Source: Isoetes taiwanensis
Lineage: Eukaryota > Streptophyta > Lycopodiopsida > Isoetales > Isoetaceae
DNA: 64,000 nt
Direction of reading: 5' to 3'
Assembly (NCBI GenBank): GCA_021234155.1
Contig: JAJEKV010000137.1
Coordinates: forward strand, 1,216,225 to 1,280,224
In this document: positions 38,701 to 49,159 of the stretch, one piece after another
Layout: each line of letters starts with the position of its first letter
Position numbering within the stretch: position 1 is the first letter of the stretch
Translations under genes and position numbers: made by a program
The notes under the pieces: model-generated
Databases searched by the model: none
Seen by the model: the letters and a program-made list of their open reading frames with translations, nothing else
Told to the model about the DNA's origin: nothing

Positions 38701-39440
38701 CTTTCTTGAATCTTGACTTGGAGGAGGATATCTTTATGATGCAACCTCCGGCTTTGAGCAAGGGAAAGATAAAGTGTGGAAACTTAAAAAAGGTATATGA
38801 GTATGGGTGAGGCAGTCCACCAAGACAATGGTATATTTGCATGGACTCATATTTAAGTTACTATATTTATCTAGCTGCACAAGACCCGATATTTCATTTG
38901 CAGTCAATATTCTAAGTAGATACTGTCATAACTTTGGAAAGGAGCACTGGCAGGCAGCTAAGAGGGTTCTAAGATATTTGAAAGGAACTGTAGATTATGG
39001 GATACAATTTAATTACGATAACATGGAGTTGCTATCATCTTTGTGATTCCAGATTGGGGTGGAGACCACGATGAAAGAAAATCAACTTCTAAGGAATTAT
39101 TTGCATGCTAGGAGGAGGGCCCATCTCATGGAAATGCGAGGAAGCAAAAGGCAATAGCATCATCTATCCGAAGCGAGAATATCACATTTGCAACCCTTTA
39201 ACCGCTAAGGAAATAGTATGGAGTGAAAGGTTGCTACAAGAAATAGGTATAGAGCAAAGAAAACCTTTGAAATTGTTTCCGATCAGTCAGTTGCATAGGA
39301 ATGACGAAAAATCAATACAACATGAAAGGAACAAAGCATATCGAAATGAGATGCATTTCATAAAGGGATTTAGTGAAGAAAAGAATCATTGAACTGCAAT
39401 ATGTTCAAACCGAAATGCAGTTTGGCGGAATATTTTGACA
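35710..39440 (+). pseudogene. Copia-2 gag-pol remnants
   Basis: Gag begins near 35711 (SVFGAGC-like start, then VYEGGPGFQIWKEQIKNVL); zinc knuckle CFHCKAKGHLKISC at about 36450-36490 and a second one broken at 36531. The protease region is scrambled near 36780. 37004-37615 carries the pre-integrase Cys/His part (WHLRLCHVNH, CLGCMLGKH) and the integrase core with HTDLCGP and RSDRGGE; NGIAERK follows in another frame at 37635. RT starts near 38486 (GCKWIFKIKRG, KARLVAQGYTQ), runs to about 38850, then jumps to LSSCTRPDISFAVNILSRYC near 38870: about 0.4 kb including the YVDD block present in Copia-1 is missing. RNase H remnants reach about 39440. Frame breaks commonly lie on CAG/CTG sites. Confidence 0.85.
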
Positions 39441-39502
39441 AAGGCTTTGGCGAGTTAAAATTTAGTAGGCGAGACATATGATCGGTTGCAAGGAAAAATA
39501 AC

Positions 39503-39514
39503 ATGAAGGGAAAG
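39503..39514 (+). promoter_or_regulatory. Copia-2 polypurine tract
   Basis: ATGAAGGGAAAG lies immediately before the 3' LTR and would prime plus-strand synthesis. The same tract precedes the 3' LTR of Copia-1 on the other strand. Confidence 0.8.
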
Positions 39515-39966
39515 TGTTAAATGGTATCATGTTATTTGGGAGACCTATGAGAAGCGATGGCGATGGGTCAAAGTCAAAGTCAAAGTCAAAGTCAAAGTGG
39601 CGGGCACCCCTACCCGGTGTTCTTTGGGCTCGCTAGAAACACTGACAGACACCCCCCCCGCCACTTAGGGTTTGCGTTGACCAGATCAAAGTCAAAGTCA
39701 ACTAGGGCGATTTTTAAGGAAGGCAAGTCTATCTACTCGATTTTTAGGCAAGTTGGAGAACTTTCTATATGAAGGGGATGAACAATTTGACAAGTGGATG
39801 CACCCGGATTGGAAGGCATATATGGAGATAAATACTGGAGTAAGGCATAGACAGGAGGGCTTGCAGGCCGAGATATGAAGCAGGAGATTGTTTGAGCGCC
39901 TGATTGATCTTGTTCTCAGTGTATTGAGTATCAGTTTATTGAATACATTATCTTCAAATTCTAACA
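39515..39966 (+). repeat. Copia-2 3' LTR
   Basis: Starts TGTTAAATGG, ends TTCTAACA. Near 39621 it has TCTTTGGGCTCG where the 5' LTR has GCTGGGCTCG. Elsewhere it retains CAG where the 5' LTR has CG (for example TATCAGTTTATT against TATCGGTTTATT). Confidence 0.9.
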
Positions 39967-40560
39967 CTTAAGTTGGAGCTTTGCTCTGATATACACAGTA
40001 ATAGTGAAGAGTTAAGCATGTTAAGGGACATGCTAACTATTAAAGTTTTGCATTGTCGTTCTCAAAACATGCTAAAAAGCTATTTTAGTCCTTCGCATGA
40101 ATTTAAATCTTGGCCTGCTACAAAAAGTCTTCAACCCCTTCCTAGTACACCTTTAATGGTGGGTCTTATCATTTTCATAGTAGCCAAGTTTCCCTCTCTC
40201 CTCAATGTCCAGTCTATGCTTACTTCTAATTGTTTCCATCATCAACTTGTTGGTCTTTCTAAGCGACCATCCTTTTGTCGCTTTGCTTTTGAGCTTTGAT
40301 AAGCATACTTTGTCATCCCATATGAAGAAAAAACCTCTACTTTTATATAGAATAGAAGATATCATTGACCGCTTTGCTAATCTCTCTTCATCCCTCCTAT
40401 ATGCTACAAACTGCCTTGCAACTGTTCCTACCTTCGTTGCTCTCCTTAGAAGCTTAGAACTCCTTGCGTTACATTGAAGGAGAACTTATTCCTTGTTGGT
40501 ATTGCTAGAACATGGGTCATATTGCTAGTATAGGTGGCATATCTCATGTTGCACTACTCG
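39967..40560 (+). repeat. Family R, copy d, right part
   Basis: Continues copy d after Copia-2 (CTTAAGTTGGAGCTTTGC) through the CTTCCTAGTACACC block (40138) to the TTGCACTACTCGAACACC segment near 40550 also found at 32200. It ends about 450 bases before the 41 kb gene. Confidence 0.75.
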
Positions 40561-41025
40561 AACACCTAATGCAGACTTTAGATGGTACGTTTGCATTAGA
40601 GGTTTGGTGGAGTCTATTAACGCCCTTGTAAGCCATTCCCAAATTTGGATTTTAGTTGGTACCCGAACCTGCAGGTATGGGCAAAAAGCCCCCACGAACC
40701 TCAACTGAACCTCAGCCCTGGAGCAACCGAACCTGGTAAACGTCATTATTACTTGTTGTTTTACTCATTACGCCTAAATCCCTCCTCCCCCCACCTTCCC
40801 ACCGAACTGAAGCTACAAGGAGTAGCTTCGAGCGGGACACCTCAAGAATGCCTCAATTGGGCGCCAAAGCTTTGGAGGGCATTTCGAATTTAGTTTTGAT
40901 GTCAATCCTCGCCCAAATCCGAAGGAATTCTCTAGTTTTCCTTCGTATTTTGGCGAAGAATTGCATCAATTTGGTCACCCGGTTGTGGAGCTCCGAAAGC
41001 GATCACGCGACTCTGAATTCGATCT
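40561..41025. other. Upstream region of the 41 kb gene
   Basis: CT- and C-rich blocks near 40770-40805. A frame from 40848 is open up to the exon-1 donor site and could be an alternative 5' coding part, but the start at 41026 joins better. No TATA box is obvious. Confidence 0.3.
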
Positions 41026-43510
41026 ATGGCAGAGGTAACTGTTCTATTAATTTCGGCCAATGACAATGAGTAATTCTTTTTTGAATACAGAAACTGAAAG
41101 GCCAATTCCGGGTGGAGGTGCCCAAGAACTGCTTGCCCTACAAAAATCAATATAATCGGAAGGAACAGGTCGATGAGAATGCTCTTCGAGCTTCTGGTGC
41201 AATGAATATTGATCTCTGGGCGCGTGGGGAACTGTATCCCATCGATCCGATCACCAGAAGACATCCTGAATTTCATTCTCCATCGGGGCTTATTCATTTT
41301 GCCTGTAAGGGTAATCAAGGTCCCTTGGCTATTGCAATAATATTTCAAGTAATTCCGATGTGCATTTGAGAACAATGTACAATCAATTGTGTGGAGTGCA
41401 TTGCAATATGGTAGCACATTGTAATTACCTCCAACAGTGTAACTATTTCTTAACCAACAGGTCTAAGAATACAGAAGAACTGCAAGCTTCCAATCAAAGG
41501 TTGCTTATGGAGGTGGAGTCACTTAAACAAGGATTGAAGAGATGCTCTGAGGACAATGACAAACTGGAGAGGAAGTTAAAAAGACTGAAAATGACACCAC
41601 TGGGCATGAGGGAGAGGAAAAAAGAACTGAAGGCCCTAAATATACTTGCCCCTAGTGTGGTGGGGGCTCTAAGAAGGATCCACGCTATTAAAAATCTGGT
41701 GGATCCTACTATGGTTGAAAAGAAGAAGAAAACCTTGTAATATGGCTAGTTTGTTGAAAAAGCTTGTAACAAAAGATGATGTTATAGATATGTTGAAGCT
41801 TCACGGAGCTAACCATTTAAGAAAAGTCATTCTTTGAACAAGTGCTTACTTGAATTGGGAAAGAGTCAAAGTCTTTGATAACATGCAAGAATTATGTGAC
41901 AATGTGGGTATCGGTCGACAAGCTTACATTGCTCTCTTTAGATGTTTGCGGGGATGGTATCAAGCAACATGGTATTACAAAGACCATACCGCCAAGACTT
42001 CGTTTATGTCGAGCAAAAGCGGAACAAAGAGGAATCTGTATACACGAACATTTGGGAGAGATGTACGGATCACCACATCAGGTGCACTTGGGATCACTAA
42101 TCACTTTGGGAAAAGTAAGAAGAAGGGTGGCTCGGAAATGATCTATTTGTTCTTAATGAGAAGAATAATTGTTGGATGGATCTCTCTAAAATGCTTCTTA
42201 CATTGGTTAAACTTCTATGATATGAAAGTGGAAGAATGTGGAGGGAAACTCCAAATTGCTATAAAGTTGGATGAGATGGAACTGATCAAAGGTGAAAAGT
42301 ATGAGAGGGTTTCTTTGACATTAATGAACAGGCGTTGTCAAATTCTGATAATGAGGAAGGGAAGTTCTCTGTTCAATCGAGGGACCATATTTGGTGGATA
42401 GGGATATTTCAAATGCCGGGAGAAAATCATGGTGTTCTTCAGTGGGTCTTTCAGGAGACACCTATTCCTACTATTATTGCTGCTCATGGAGTCGGAGAGA
42501 AGCTTCAGGTTCCTGGCTACGGAGATTACGAGGTTGAATGGCATCTGGCTGCTGATCTAAAGACCATCAAGTGCATGTATAACATGAAACATGGTTCTGG
42601 TAAGACTACCCATGTCCTGTCTTGTTTGTATGCTAGGGTAGATGATAAGGGAAGGGAATGAGTACTCTCGAATGTGACCGGGATCTTTGAACCAACGCGT
42701 GAGAAGGAGGACAAAACTTTGATCCCCATACTTGCAATTCCTGTGAAGAGAGTACATATTTGCACTCTCCATGCCTTTCTAAGAATAGTGGATAAGATGG
42801 TGTACATGAGGATTCTTTTTGCTTGGAATAAGTCTCCACAATCAGCCAGAGAAAAGTGTATGAAAGATGTTGAGAACGTGCTTTCTGATCTTGGTCTTCA
42901 TGGTGGTGACTATAAAATCCTGCAAGATCCTAAGAAGGGAGGCAAGGTTCCTTGTAAACCATCTATGGGTGGGGTGAAAGCGAAGAGATTTCTGCCTTGT
43001 ACTAAATTACGTAAGAATAGATCATTGCCAACTGGAAAGTGGGAGGGGTATAAGGACTTCTTTGGAAGCGAAGATGACCGTACTTCACGTGGGAGGGCAA
43101 AACTAAAGAAAATTAAAGCGTGGCGAGAATCCGGCGGTCACGGTAACTTTGATGGCGAGAGAAGAAAATGGTGGGTGGAAAGTTAGATGAATTGAGTAGC
43201 GATGGCGAATTCACGAAGTCGTTTATACAAGCATGGGGAGAATGCAATGTCACACATTACATTCATATACTTCACGCCCATGGCTTGTGGTTTGCCAAAG
43301 AGTACGGGAGCTTGGGAATATGGAATACTGCGAGGGAATGGAGAAGTCACATAAGCAAGCCAAGAATGCTTTTTTCTGGTTCACACAACATCGAGGTTAG
43401 TGTGGTAACTCATTGCAACTTGATGTGCCAATGGTTCTATAGAAGGATTATCCGCAAGCTAGAGAAAAAGATAAAGCTAAACAAGACACGGCGTTGGCTA
43501 GAATATTGAG
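41026..43510 (+). pseudogene. Unrecognised spliced protein family with coiled coil, frameshifted
   Basis: Exon 1 is ATGGCAGAG (41026-41034); a 56-base intron (41035-41090) joins in phase to exon 2 (41091-41348: VEVPKNCLPYKNQYNRK ... FHSPSGLIHFACKGNQGPL). An intron to 41437 joins in phase to exon 3 (41438-41740), a charged coiled coil (ELQASNQRLLMEVESLKQGL onward). The rest follows in shifting frames: ASLLKKLVTKDDVIDMLKLHG, GIKQHGITKTIPPRLRLCRA, HLAADLKTIKCMYNMKHGSG, VHICTLHAFLRIVDKMVYM, THYIHILHAHGLW, GSLGIWNT and KSHKQAKNAFFWFTQHRG. Conserved-looking His/Cys/Trp positions suggest an enzyme or transposase-like protein; I cannot name the family. Breaks near 41944 and 43331 lie on altered CTG and CAG triplets. 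Possibly an alive gene with mis-called bases, possibly a transposon gene. Confidence 0.45.
41850..42660 (+). pseudogene. Middle part of the 41 kb family
   Basis: The plus-strand frame from 41850 reads NWERVKVFDNMQELCDNVGI and changes phase at GATGTTTGCGGGG (41941) to GIKQHGITKTIPPRLRLCRA. A later phase change near 42320 leads to EEGKFSVQSRDHIWWIGIFQ and, by 42540, HLAADLKTIKCMYNMKHGSG, ending at a stop near 42660. The coding continues after that stop in the next frame (FEPTREKEDKTLIP). The even composition and shared style on both sides of each break show one protein. Confidence 0.4.
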
Positions 43511-44330
43511 GAGAAAAGTTGAGCGGGGAAAAAAAACAGATATGGTGTAGCTCTAGTGCGTGAACAAGTTAAAGCGCGTGCGATCCACAAGGATCGAGGC
43601 AGGGTAGAAGATATATACGGGGAATCAATTGTATGAATAAATTCATATTAATGTATAACTATTGACCATGATGTGCAACTATAATGTTTCAAATATGTTA
43701 GGTTGGCGGCGTGGGCGCGGTCTGCGAACTTAGTTGGTATTCAATTGCTGAATGACAAGTATTATTGCACCGTAATACCGGCTTGAATAAGTTGAGAATT
43801 AGTTATAGATTAACCGCTATTAAACCGCGGGCCGCCCGCGCGAAAGCATTTGGTTTCCGTGGCTATCTTTTGCCGTTTTCGCCGCGGTAGCAACGGTTAC
43901 TCTTTATATAATTATCTTTGTTATCGATGTTGGCTGCTTTTGATATTTGTTCTAAGTCATTACATTGCATATTTATCAATCTTGTCCACTCATTTGTCGC
44001 ATTACAATTGAGAGACAATGGCAATGAGAATAAGCGGTAATGCGGATTTAACAATCCCAACAACCAAAGAACAGAAGAGAAGGCGCCGTCTGGGCGCACA
44101 CATCATGGTGAAGACAGCGAGGGCAGCGCCACTAACTATGTCAGTGCTTCTAACAACCAGAACAGAGCACCGTCTTCCGAGCCAGAAAACATCCATCAAG
44201 CAGGTCTGGACGCTGTAGTTCAGAATGTTGCCAATGACGCAGAGGAGATTTTTAGAGACATACCTTCCGAGCCAAGGCGTGTTTACCGTTCTCTTCCGCC
44301 ATTTAGTCGGAGAAGGAACCTTCGCGGCGG
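43511..44330. other. Spacer with first GC-rich palindromic motifs
   Basis: AT-rich, except for CCGCGGGCCGCCCGCGCG at 43825-43842 and a related motif near 43710. Short overlapping frames at 43863-44218 on both strands are not convincing. Confidence 0.35.
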
Positions 44331-44334
44331 CGGT

Positions 44335-44844
44335 ATGCATCATGGAGTTCCTGCGTGCGATGATTGCATCGTCGTTAACGTCGATGTGGTAGTTGCACCA
44401 GACACGACGTTGCCTGTTCCTTCGATGGGAGCTGACACCTTGCTTGAGGCACTCCATTCCTTCGTCGTGTGGCCCAGGTTGATGGCTTCTTTGACGCCAA
44501 CTCCTAACACATTCTCTGTACTGGCTAATGAGATAGATTACATAACCGGACTTCCTCGTACAGTGCCGGAAGTTGGATTGGTGGAGATAAACCAGGGGAA
44601 GGACTTGCTTGGAGCCGACAATGAGAATGCTAAGCCCCATGAGGATGACCATCAGGATGTGCATGTCCGGATGTTCCCGCTGGCGATGTGCTGTCTAGAA
44701 CGTTCCTATTGCTTATTCGAGGCGGTTTTGAACCCCGAAGGTTATGTACCGGCTGTCCCTATCCAGGTCCCCTGTGGAGCGGCTCAAATAGAAGAAAATA
44801 TCGTTCGCAAGAAGAGGCGTGCGATACACAGGATTTGTGCCTAA
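44335..44844 (+). pseudogene. ORF resembling plant transposon-associated DUF8039-type domain
   Basis: A 169-codon open frame includes VVNVDVVVAPDTTLPVPSMG and TLLEALHSFVVWPRLM. A basic strand, then P-x-T/V-x-L-P-x-P, then a short helix with A-L-x-S-x-V-x-W-P, is the pattern I associate with the DUF8039-type domain encoded by plant CACTA-like and Ulp1-protease-bearing transposons. No Ulp1 catalytic triad or transposase was found nearby. The minus strand is also open over much of the stretch, which lowers confidence. Confidence 0.3.
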
Positions 44845-44849
44845 AACCG

Positions 44850-46280
44850 TAGTACCGTCTGATTAGTGGTTCCCGTTGATGAGAAGCCCGTAGTCGCGGA
44901 ATCCGGTGAGGCGTAAGAGGAAGACTAAGCCTAAGCAAAATGCGGAAGAAACGGGTTCTCTGCAAAGGCCCTCCTAAGTGAAATAAGAAGGGCAGCCGTT
45001 TAATCAAAAGTTAAGATGGATGCGCGAAATCCGGCACTTCCGAACCACGTGGAGTGGGTGCTTCCGGCTCACAATGGCTAGAATATGTAAGGAGGTGGTT
45101 CGGAGAGATACTGATAAGATGAAGAGGGATGGTGCAAGGTACCGGAGAGCTGGTTACGATTTTCCAATGCCGTAACGGTGACTCGATTCACTGCAGATGC
45201 CCTTGATGCTCAAGACGAGGCCGAGAATCACATGGTCGTTCTTCAAGACCGTGTGAAATGTCTTTGCATTTCCAAGAGAGTGACAATAATGAGGCGGGGA
45301 TGTTGCCTTGACAAATTACTTCCGAGGCATGTAAAGTGTTTTATATTAATGAAACGATATTTGTTGTATATTTTGTTTGCTTGCTAAGTATTTTGATTGT
45401 ATCTATTCTCTATGTATACTTACAATGCAATGCAGACGCCACGGTGCGAAATGGGTATAAATTACTTTGTGAGGGGTAACCTTTTTTAATCGTGGCCCGC
45501 GGTCGCGAAATTCCCCGTAGTTACCTTGTGTGAGGCGGGGCAATTTTGCGCCGTGGCCAGCGTGCAAATTGAATCATTCCATAAAAGGTGAACCACAAGA
45601 TCAAAGTGAGCATATTAACATGTTAGAGAATATATTAACATATTAGAGAACATTTAGAGAACGGCAAATAACGGAATTATGTCCAAGTAACCTTCCCCTA
45701 GGTTTCTAACCCCTTCCCCTTCCCCTCAAGAGGTCTAACCCATGCATCCGGGTTAGGAGTCAAGAGCTCACGCTCCTCCCAGCTGATTCTTCCCACCATA
45801 TGGGGACCTAGTCATTAGAAAAGTAATTCCACGGGATGATACTCACGGAAGAAGAGCGGACCCAACTCCACAAAACCGTTGTACTTTCGTTGTAGTACAC
45901 CCTAATAAGGCCATACATCTGTCCCCCTGTTAATTTCATGAATGAACTCGATATGTATGCATCCGAGAGTGTGCTAAATATCCAAAGACGAAGAAGAGGC
46001 CTCAATTGTTTGTAGCATCTCGTCCCGAGATAAGGAGGGGGTTCAAGAAGTCCCCTCATTGCAAGTCTCCTATAACATTGGATGGATTAATTTCCATCGG
46101 TGGCTCATGACAAATCGCCCGAATGAAGTTGATCAACTCCATTGTAAGCTCCTTGGTGGGGACGTGGCGCAACCTCCACTCCAAGAAATGGTCCCATAGC
46201 TCATCCATTCCAGGCCGCACAGAATGCCTGGGGCATGCTTGCAGGCCTTCTGGAGTGGCCCAGGGAGGATTCGGTCCAAT
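44850..46280. other. No intact gene; decayed coding-like scraps
   Basis: Minus-strand frames at 45808-46059 and 46056-46289 are open and share the phrase GGGGGTTCAAGAAGTCCC (about 46033) with another minus-strand frame at 46995-47306 (about 47283). They may be two copies of one decayed transposon gene. Not recognised. Confidence 0.3.
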
Positions 46281-46284
46281 CATT

Positions 46285-46530
46285 TGCAAAGATCAAGTAG
46301 CAAAGAACAAGGAGCACGAAGATCAAGTAGCAAGGAGCATCAAGATCAAGTAGCAAGAAGCAAGGATCAAGGACGATCAAGGAGCAAGAAGATCAAAAAA
46401 GAAGGAAGATCATGGAGCAAGAAAGCAAGGAACAAGATCAAGTAGCAAGATCAAGAGCAAGGAACAAGATGAAGTAGCGAAGAACAAACATCAAGATCAA
46501 GTGACAAGGAACAAGGAAGGCCAAAGACCA
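46285..46530 (+). repeat. GATCAAGTAGCAAG tandem array
   Basis: About twelve imperfect units built from AGATCAAGTAGCAAGGAGCA. Variation in unit length gives broken low-complexity frames; not coding. Confidence 0.8.
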
Positions 46531-47535
46531 AAGGTGAGAAGTGAAAGCAAGCTGAAAGAATTTATAGCTACGAATCCAATAATGTTGAAGTATAATACTA
46601 ATACTGTTGAAGTATAATACCAAGAATGATGAAGAATAATACCAATAATGCTGAAGTATTATACCATTCGGTGGTGGTAACAAAACGGGATCAGATTTTT
46701 TCGATCGCGAGCCACGGTCTGCAAAAATAGGCACTTCAATAATTTGTAAATGAAGCGATTTCAAGACCGTGGCTACTGCGTTCAATATGACCACCGAATA
46801 GAACAATCACATGAAAAAATACAAGGAAAATGGTAGAAGATATTACTTAATTACTTAATTGCACGAAAATCACTTAATTACACGAAGATGTAACTTAATT
46901 ACACGAAACTCACTTGCTTATATACTTAATTTCTATGAAAATCTAGTTTATACACATATTCCAATGGAGTATCTTCACCTGTGATATGTACGTATTATGT
47001 GCTGTGTGCTATGTAGCCATAGGTCACGTGTATCCCAAGGAATTGTATCCCGTGTGGGAAATCTAGACAAGAACTACAGGATGTTGAAGTCAAGGGAACG
47101 GAATAGGAGCTTACCAATATCCACAAAAGATTTGTAATGGAAGTTGTAAAGTTCAATGAGGATATAAATCCTATTCTTCTCACTAGTAGGAATGACCAGA
47201 GGCGATAATCGATCCAGAGTAGGCCATGAAACCATGGAAAAGCATGTCCTTCAACCTGCTCTAGCCTATCTTCTAAATCGAGGGGGTTCAAGAAGTCCCA
47301 AAGCACTTAGATTGAACCTTGCCTCGACTTCGAATTGATCTCCTCCGGGGAGGGAGATGACGAGTATAGCGATCGATAATGAAGTTGCTCACCGCCTTGC
47401 AAGCTCGTGGTTGGACCGTGACGCCATCGATGCTCCCAAAAGTTGCAAAAAATCATCAAAAGTGCACGTATTTACGCGACGCGCTTTGTGTATTCCTGAT
47501 CAGCCCAGCCCGGATGTTCTTGCAAAGTTACCATT
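46531..47535. other. No gene recognised
   Basis: AT-rich, with a short array of TGAAGTATAATACCAATAATG-like units near 46580-46670 and TACTTAATTACACGAA units near 46845-46920. The minus-strand frame 46995-47306 is unrecognised. Confidence 0.35.
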
Positions 47536-47539
47536 TGCA

Positions 47540-47770
47540 AGAAATTAGTGGAGCGTAAGAGAAATTAGTGGAGCGCATGAGGGGAGGCAAGGAGCGCATA
47601 AGAAATTAGTGGATCGGACAAGAAATTAGTGGAGTAGACAGGAAATTAGTGGAGCGCATGACAGGAGGCAAGGAGCGCATAAGAGGCGGACAAGAGGGGA
47701 AAGAGGCAAAGAAGGCATAAGAAGCGCACAAGAGGCAAGGAGCAAACAAGAAGCAAAGACAATGATAGAT
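47540..47770 (+). repeat. GAAATTAGTGGAGCG tandem array
   Basis: Units of AAGAAATTAGTGGAGCGCAT alternate with GAGGCAAGGAGCGCATAAGA, decaying into GAGGCAAAGAAGG-type units. A separate array from the one at 46.3 kb, although both are A/G-rich with AGCAAG/GGAGC motifs. Confidence 0.8.
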
Positions 47771-47774
47771 AAAG

Positions 47775-49155
47775 AGGGCATAGATGCCTATTTAAAGAGA
47801 AATCGGTATATATGCCATTATACGAAAACCATACAAGTATGTATATAATCCAATAATTTCTATGTATATACGATCAATAATTTTGGTGCGTATATACCAT
47901 CAATAATTTTGGTGGGTATAAATATACATCAAATTGCCGAAAAGACAACATTGGCCATGTGGCCTCCTCCTCGGTCCCGAACGTGATTCCATCACCCGCA
48001 AGATGAATCACGAAAACTTCAAAGCAAAGGTCGCGAGAGAAAATACCCATGGAAGACCCGGATGACCACGCCGCTCTCAATCCTCGCTATTATCCCGATC
48101 CCTTCGATGTTATCATCCATCTAATATGGAATAGAGAGCATCAAATGTACATGATAGAAAAGATCACCGGGGTGCTCGGTGATAATGACTCGAAGAGTCC
48201 CCTAAATCAATACTTGTCATCCGGATCATATTGTCAATACTTATTTGAAGAGTTCATGATCGTGTATTTTGTACATTATGCTCGTATATATAGCCAATAA
48301 TGCTTTGACAAAGGTGCATGTCAATAATTTTGTTCGATATAAGTACGCTCCATTCATTCAATGGAGAAGGCATCCATTTGCTATGTCTCGCCCTGGTTAT
48401 TCTTATCACGGGGGTCTACCTTCCCTATAGACTCCATTACTTGCACTATGAAATATAATGATCTTTATAGATGTTCTCGGAGGGGTATCCCCTTGATTCC
48501 CGGGCCGGAAGGGGTAGCGAGGGTCGAAATCATTCTTCCAACGGGGGTTTATCGTGTTGTTATCCACCTTCATCGGGTTCCGGGCGTCACGTCTATGAGA
48601 TTAATCGCATCACTCAACTTGTCGCTCATGATGATCCCGGTTAATGAATGATCTTCGCGCATTTATGTATGCTATGCCTCTTATATGAGTTCTAAATTAC
48701 ATTACTAGAATATTTCGGACATTCTCTAGTTATAAGTATGTAACCATAAGAGATAGAAATATATGATCCATCTATTTACCACACATTTTCAATTTGGAAA
48801 GCTCTTGGCCATTTTCCTTACATGTAGATTCTAAATTCGGATAAGTATTCTCTTAGCGGTGTGTAGTCACGGTCGCGAAATTGCACACTCCAAAGACGTT
48901 GGATCATATTTTCGCACCGCGTGGCGGCGGTCGAATAGACCTTTCCACATAATGTGGAATAGTCATTTTCGCACCGTGGCCACGGTGCGAATATTTGTTA
49001 GTTGTAAGCACGGACAACACGGTCTTCGCACCGTGGCCCCGGTGCAAGTAAAATAGAAGCGTAAAACAAATTAAAATGAAACCAAGTTTATGTTCGATAT
49101 AACAAGAATAGAGATTTCAAACAAGTCTTTGCATTAATTGACAATGGTTACAACT
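47775..49155. other. No gene recognised
   Basis: Open plus-strand frames at 48049-48300 (begins MEDPDDHAALNPRYYPDPFD) and 48361-48651 look partly protein-like but match nothing I know. They may be transposon-derived. Confidence 0.3.
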
Positions 49156-49159
49156 TCAT

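Larger units (their letters stand above)
35255..39966 (+). mobile_element. Copia-2: Ty1/Copia LTR retrotransposon, complete ends, defective
   Basis: Bounded by LTRs starting TGTTAAATGG and ending CTAACA, with a PBS after the first LTR and a purine tract before the second. It sits in R copy d: CTTAAG occurs on both sides (35249-35254 and 39967-39972), a 5-6 base target duplication, and removing the element restores GTACTTAAGTTGGAGC as seen in copy b. Protein order is gag, protease, integrase, RT, RNase H (Copia order). The reading frame is broken many times and the reverse transcriptase core is deleted, so the copy is not autonomous. It is closely related to Copia-1 in coding sequence, but its LTRs are different in sequence and length. 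Confidence 0.9.

Noticed and set aside
44002-44664. 220-codon minus-strand open frame
   Set aside because: Overlaps the plus-strand ORF with the DUF8039-like pattern; no motif or repeat of the frame elsewhere. Kept out, but not excluded.
46123-46445. Ser/Lys-rich open frames
   Set aside because: Produced by the GATCAAGTAGCAAG array.
46285-47770. CRISPR-like regular array
   Set aside because: Units are head-to-tail without unique spacers of constant length, and the genome is eukaryotic.
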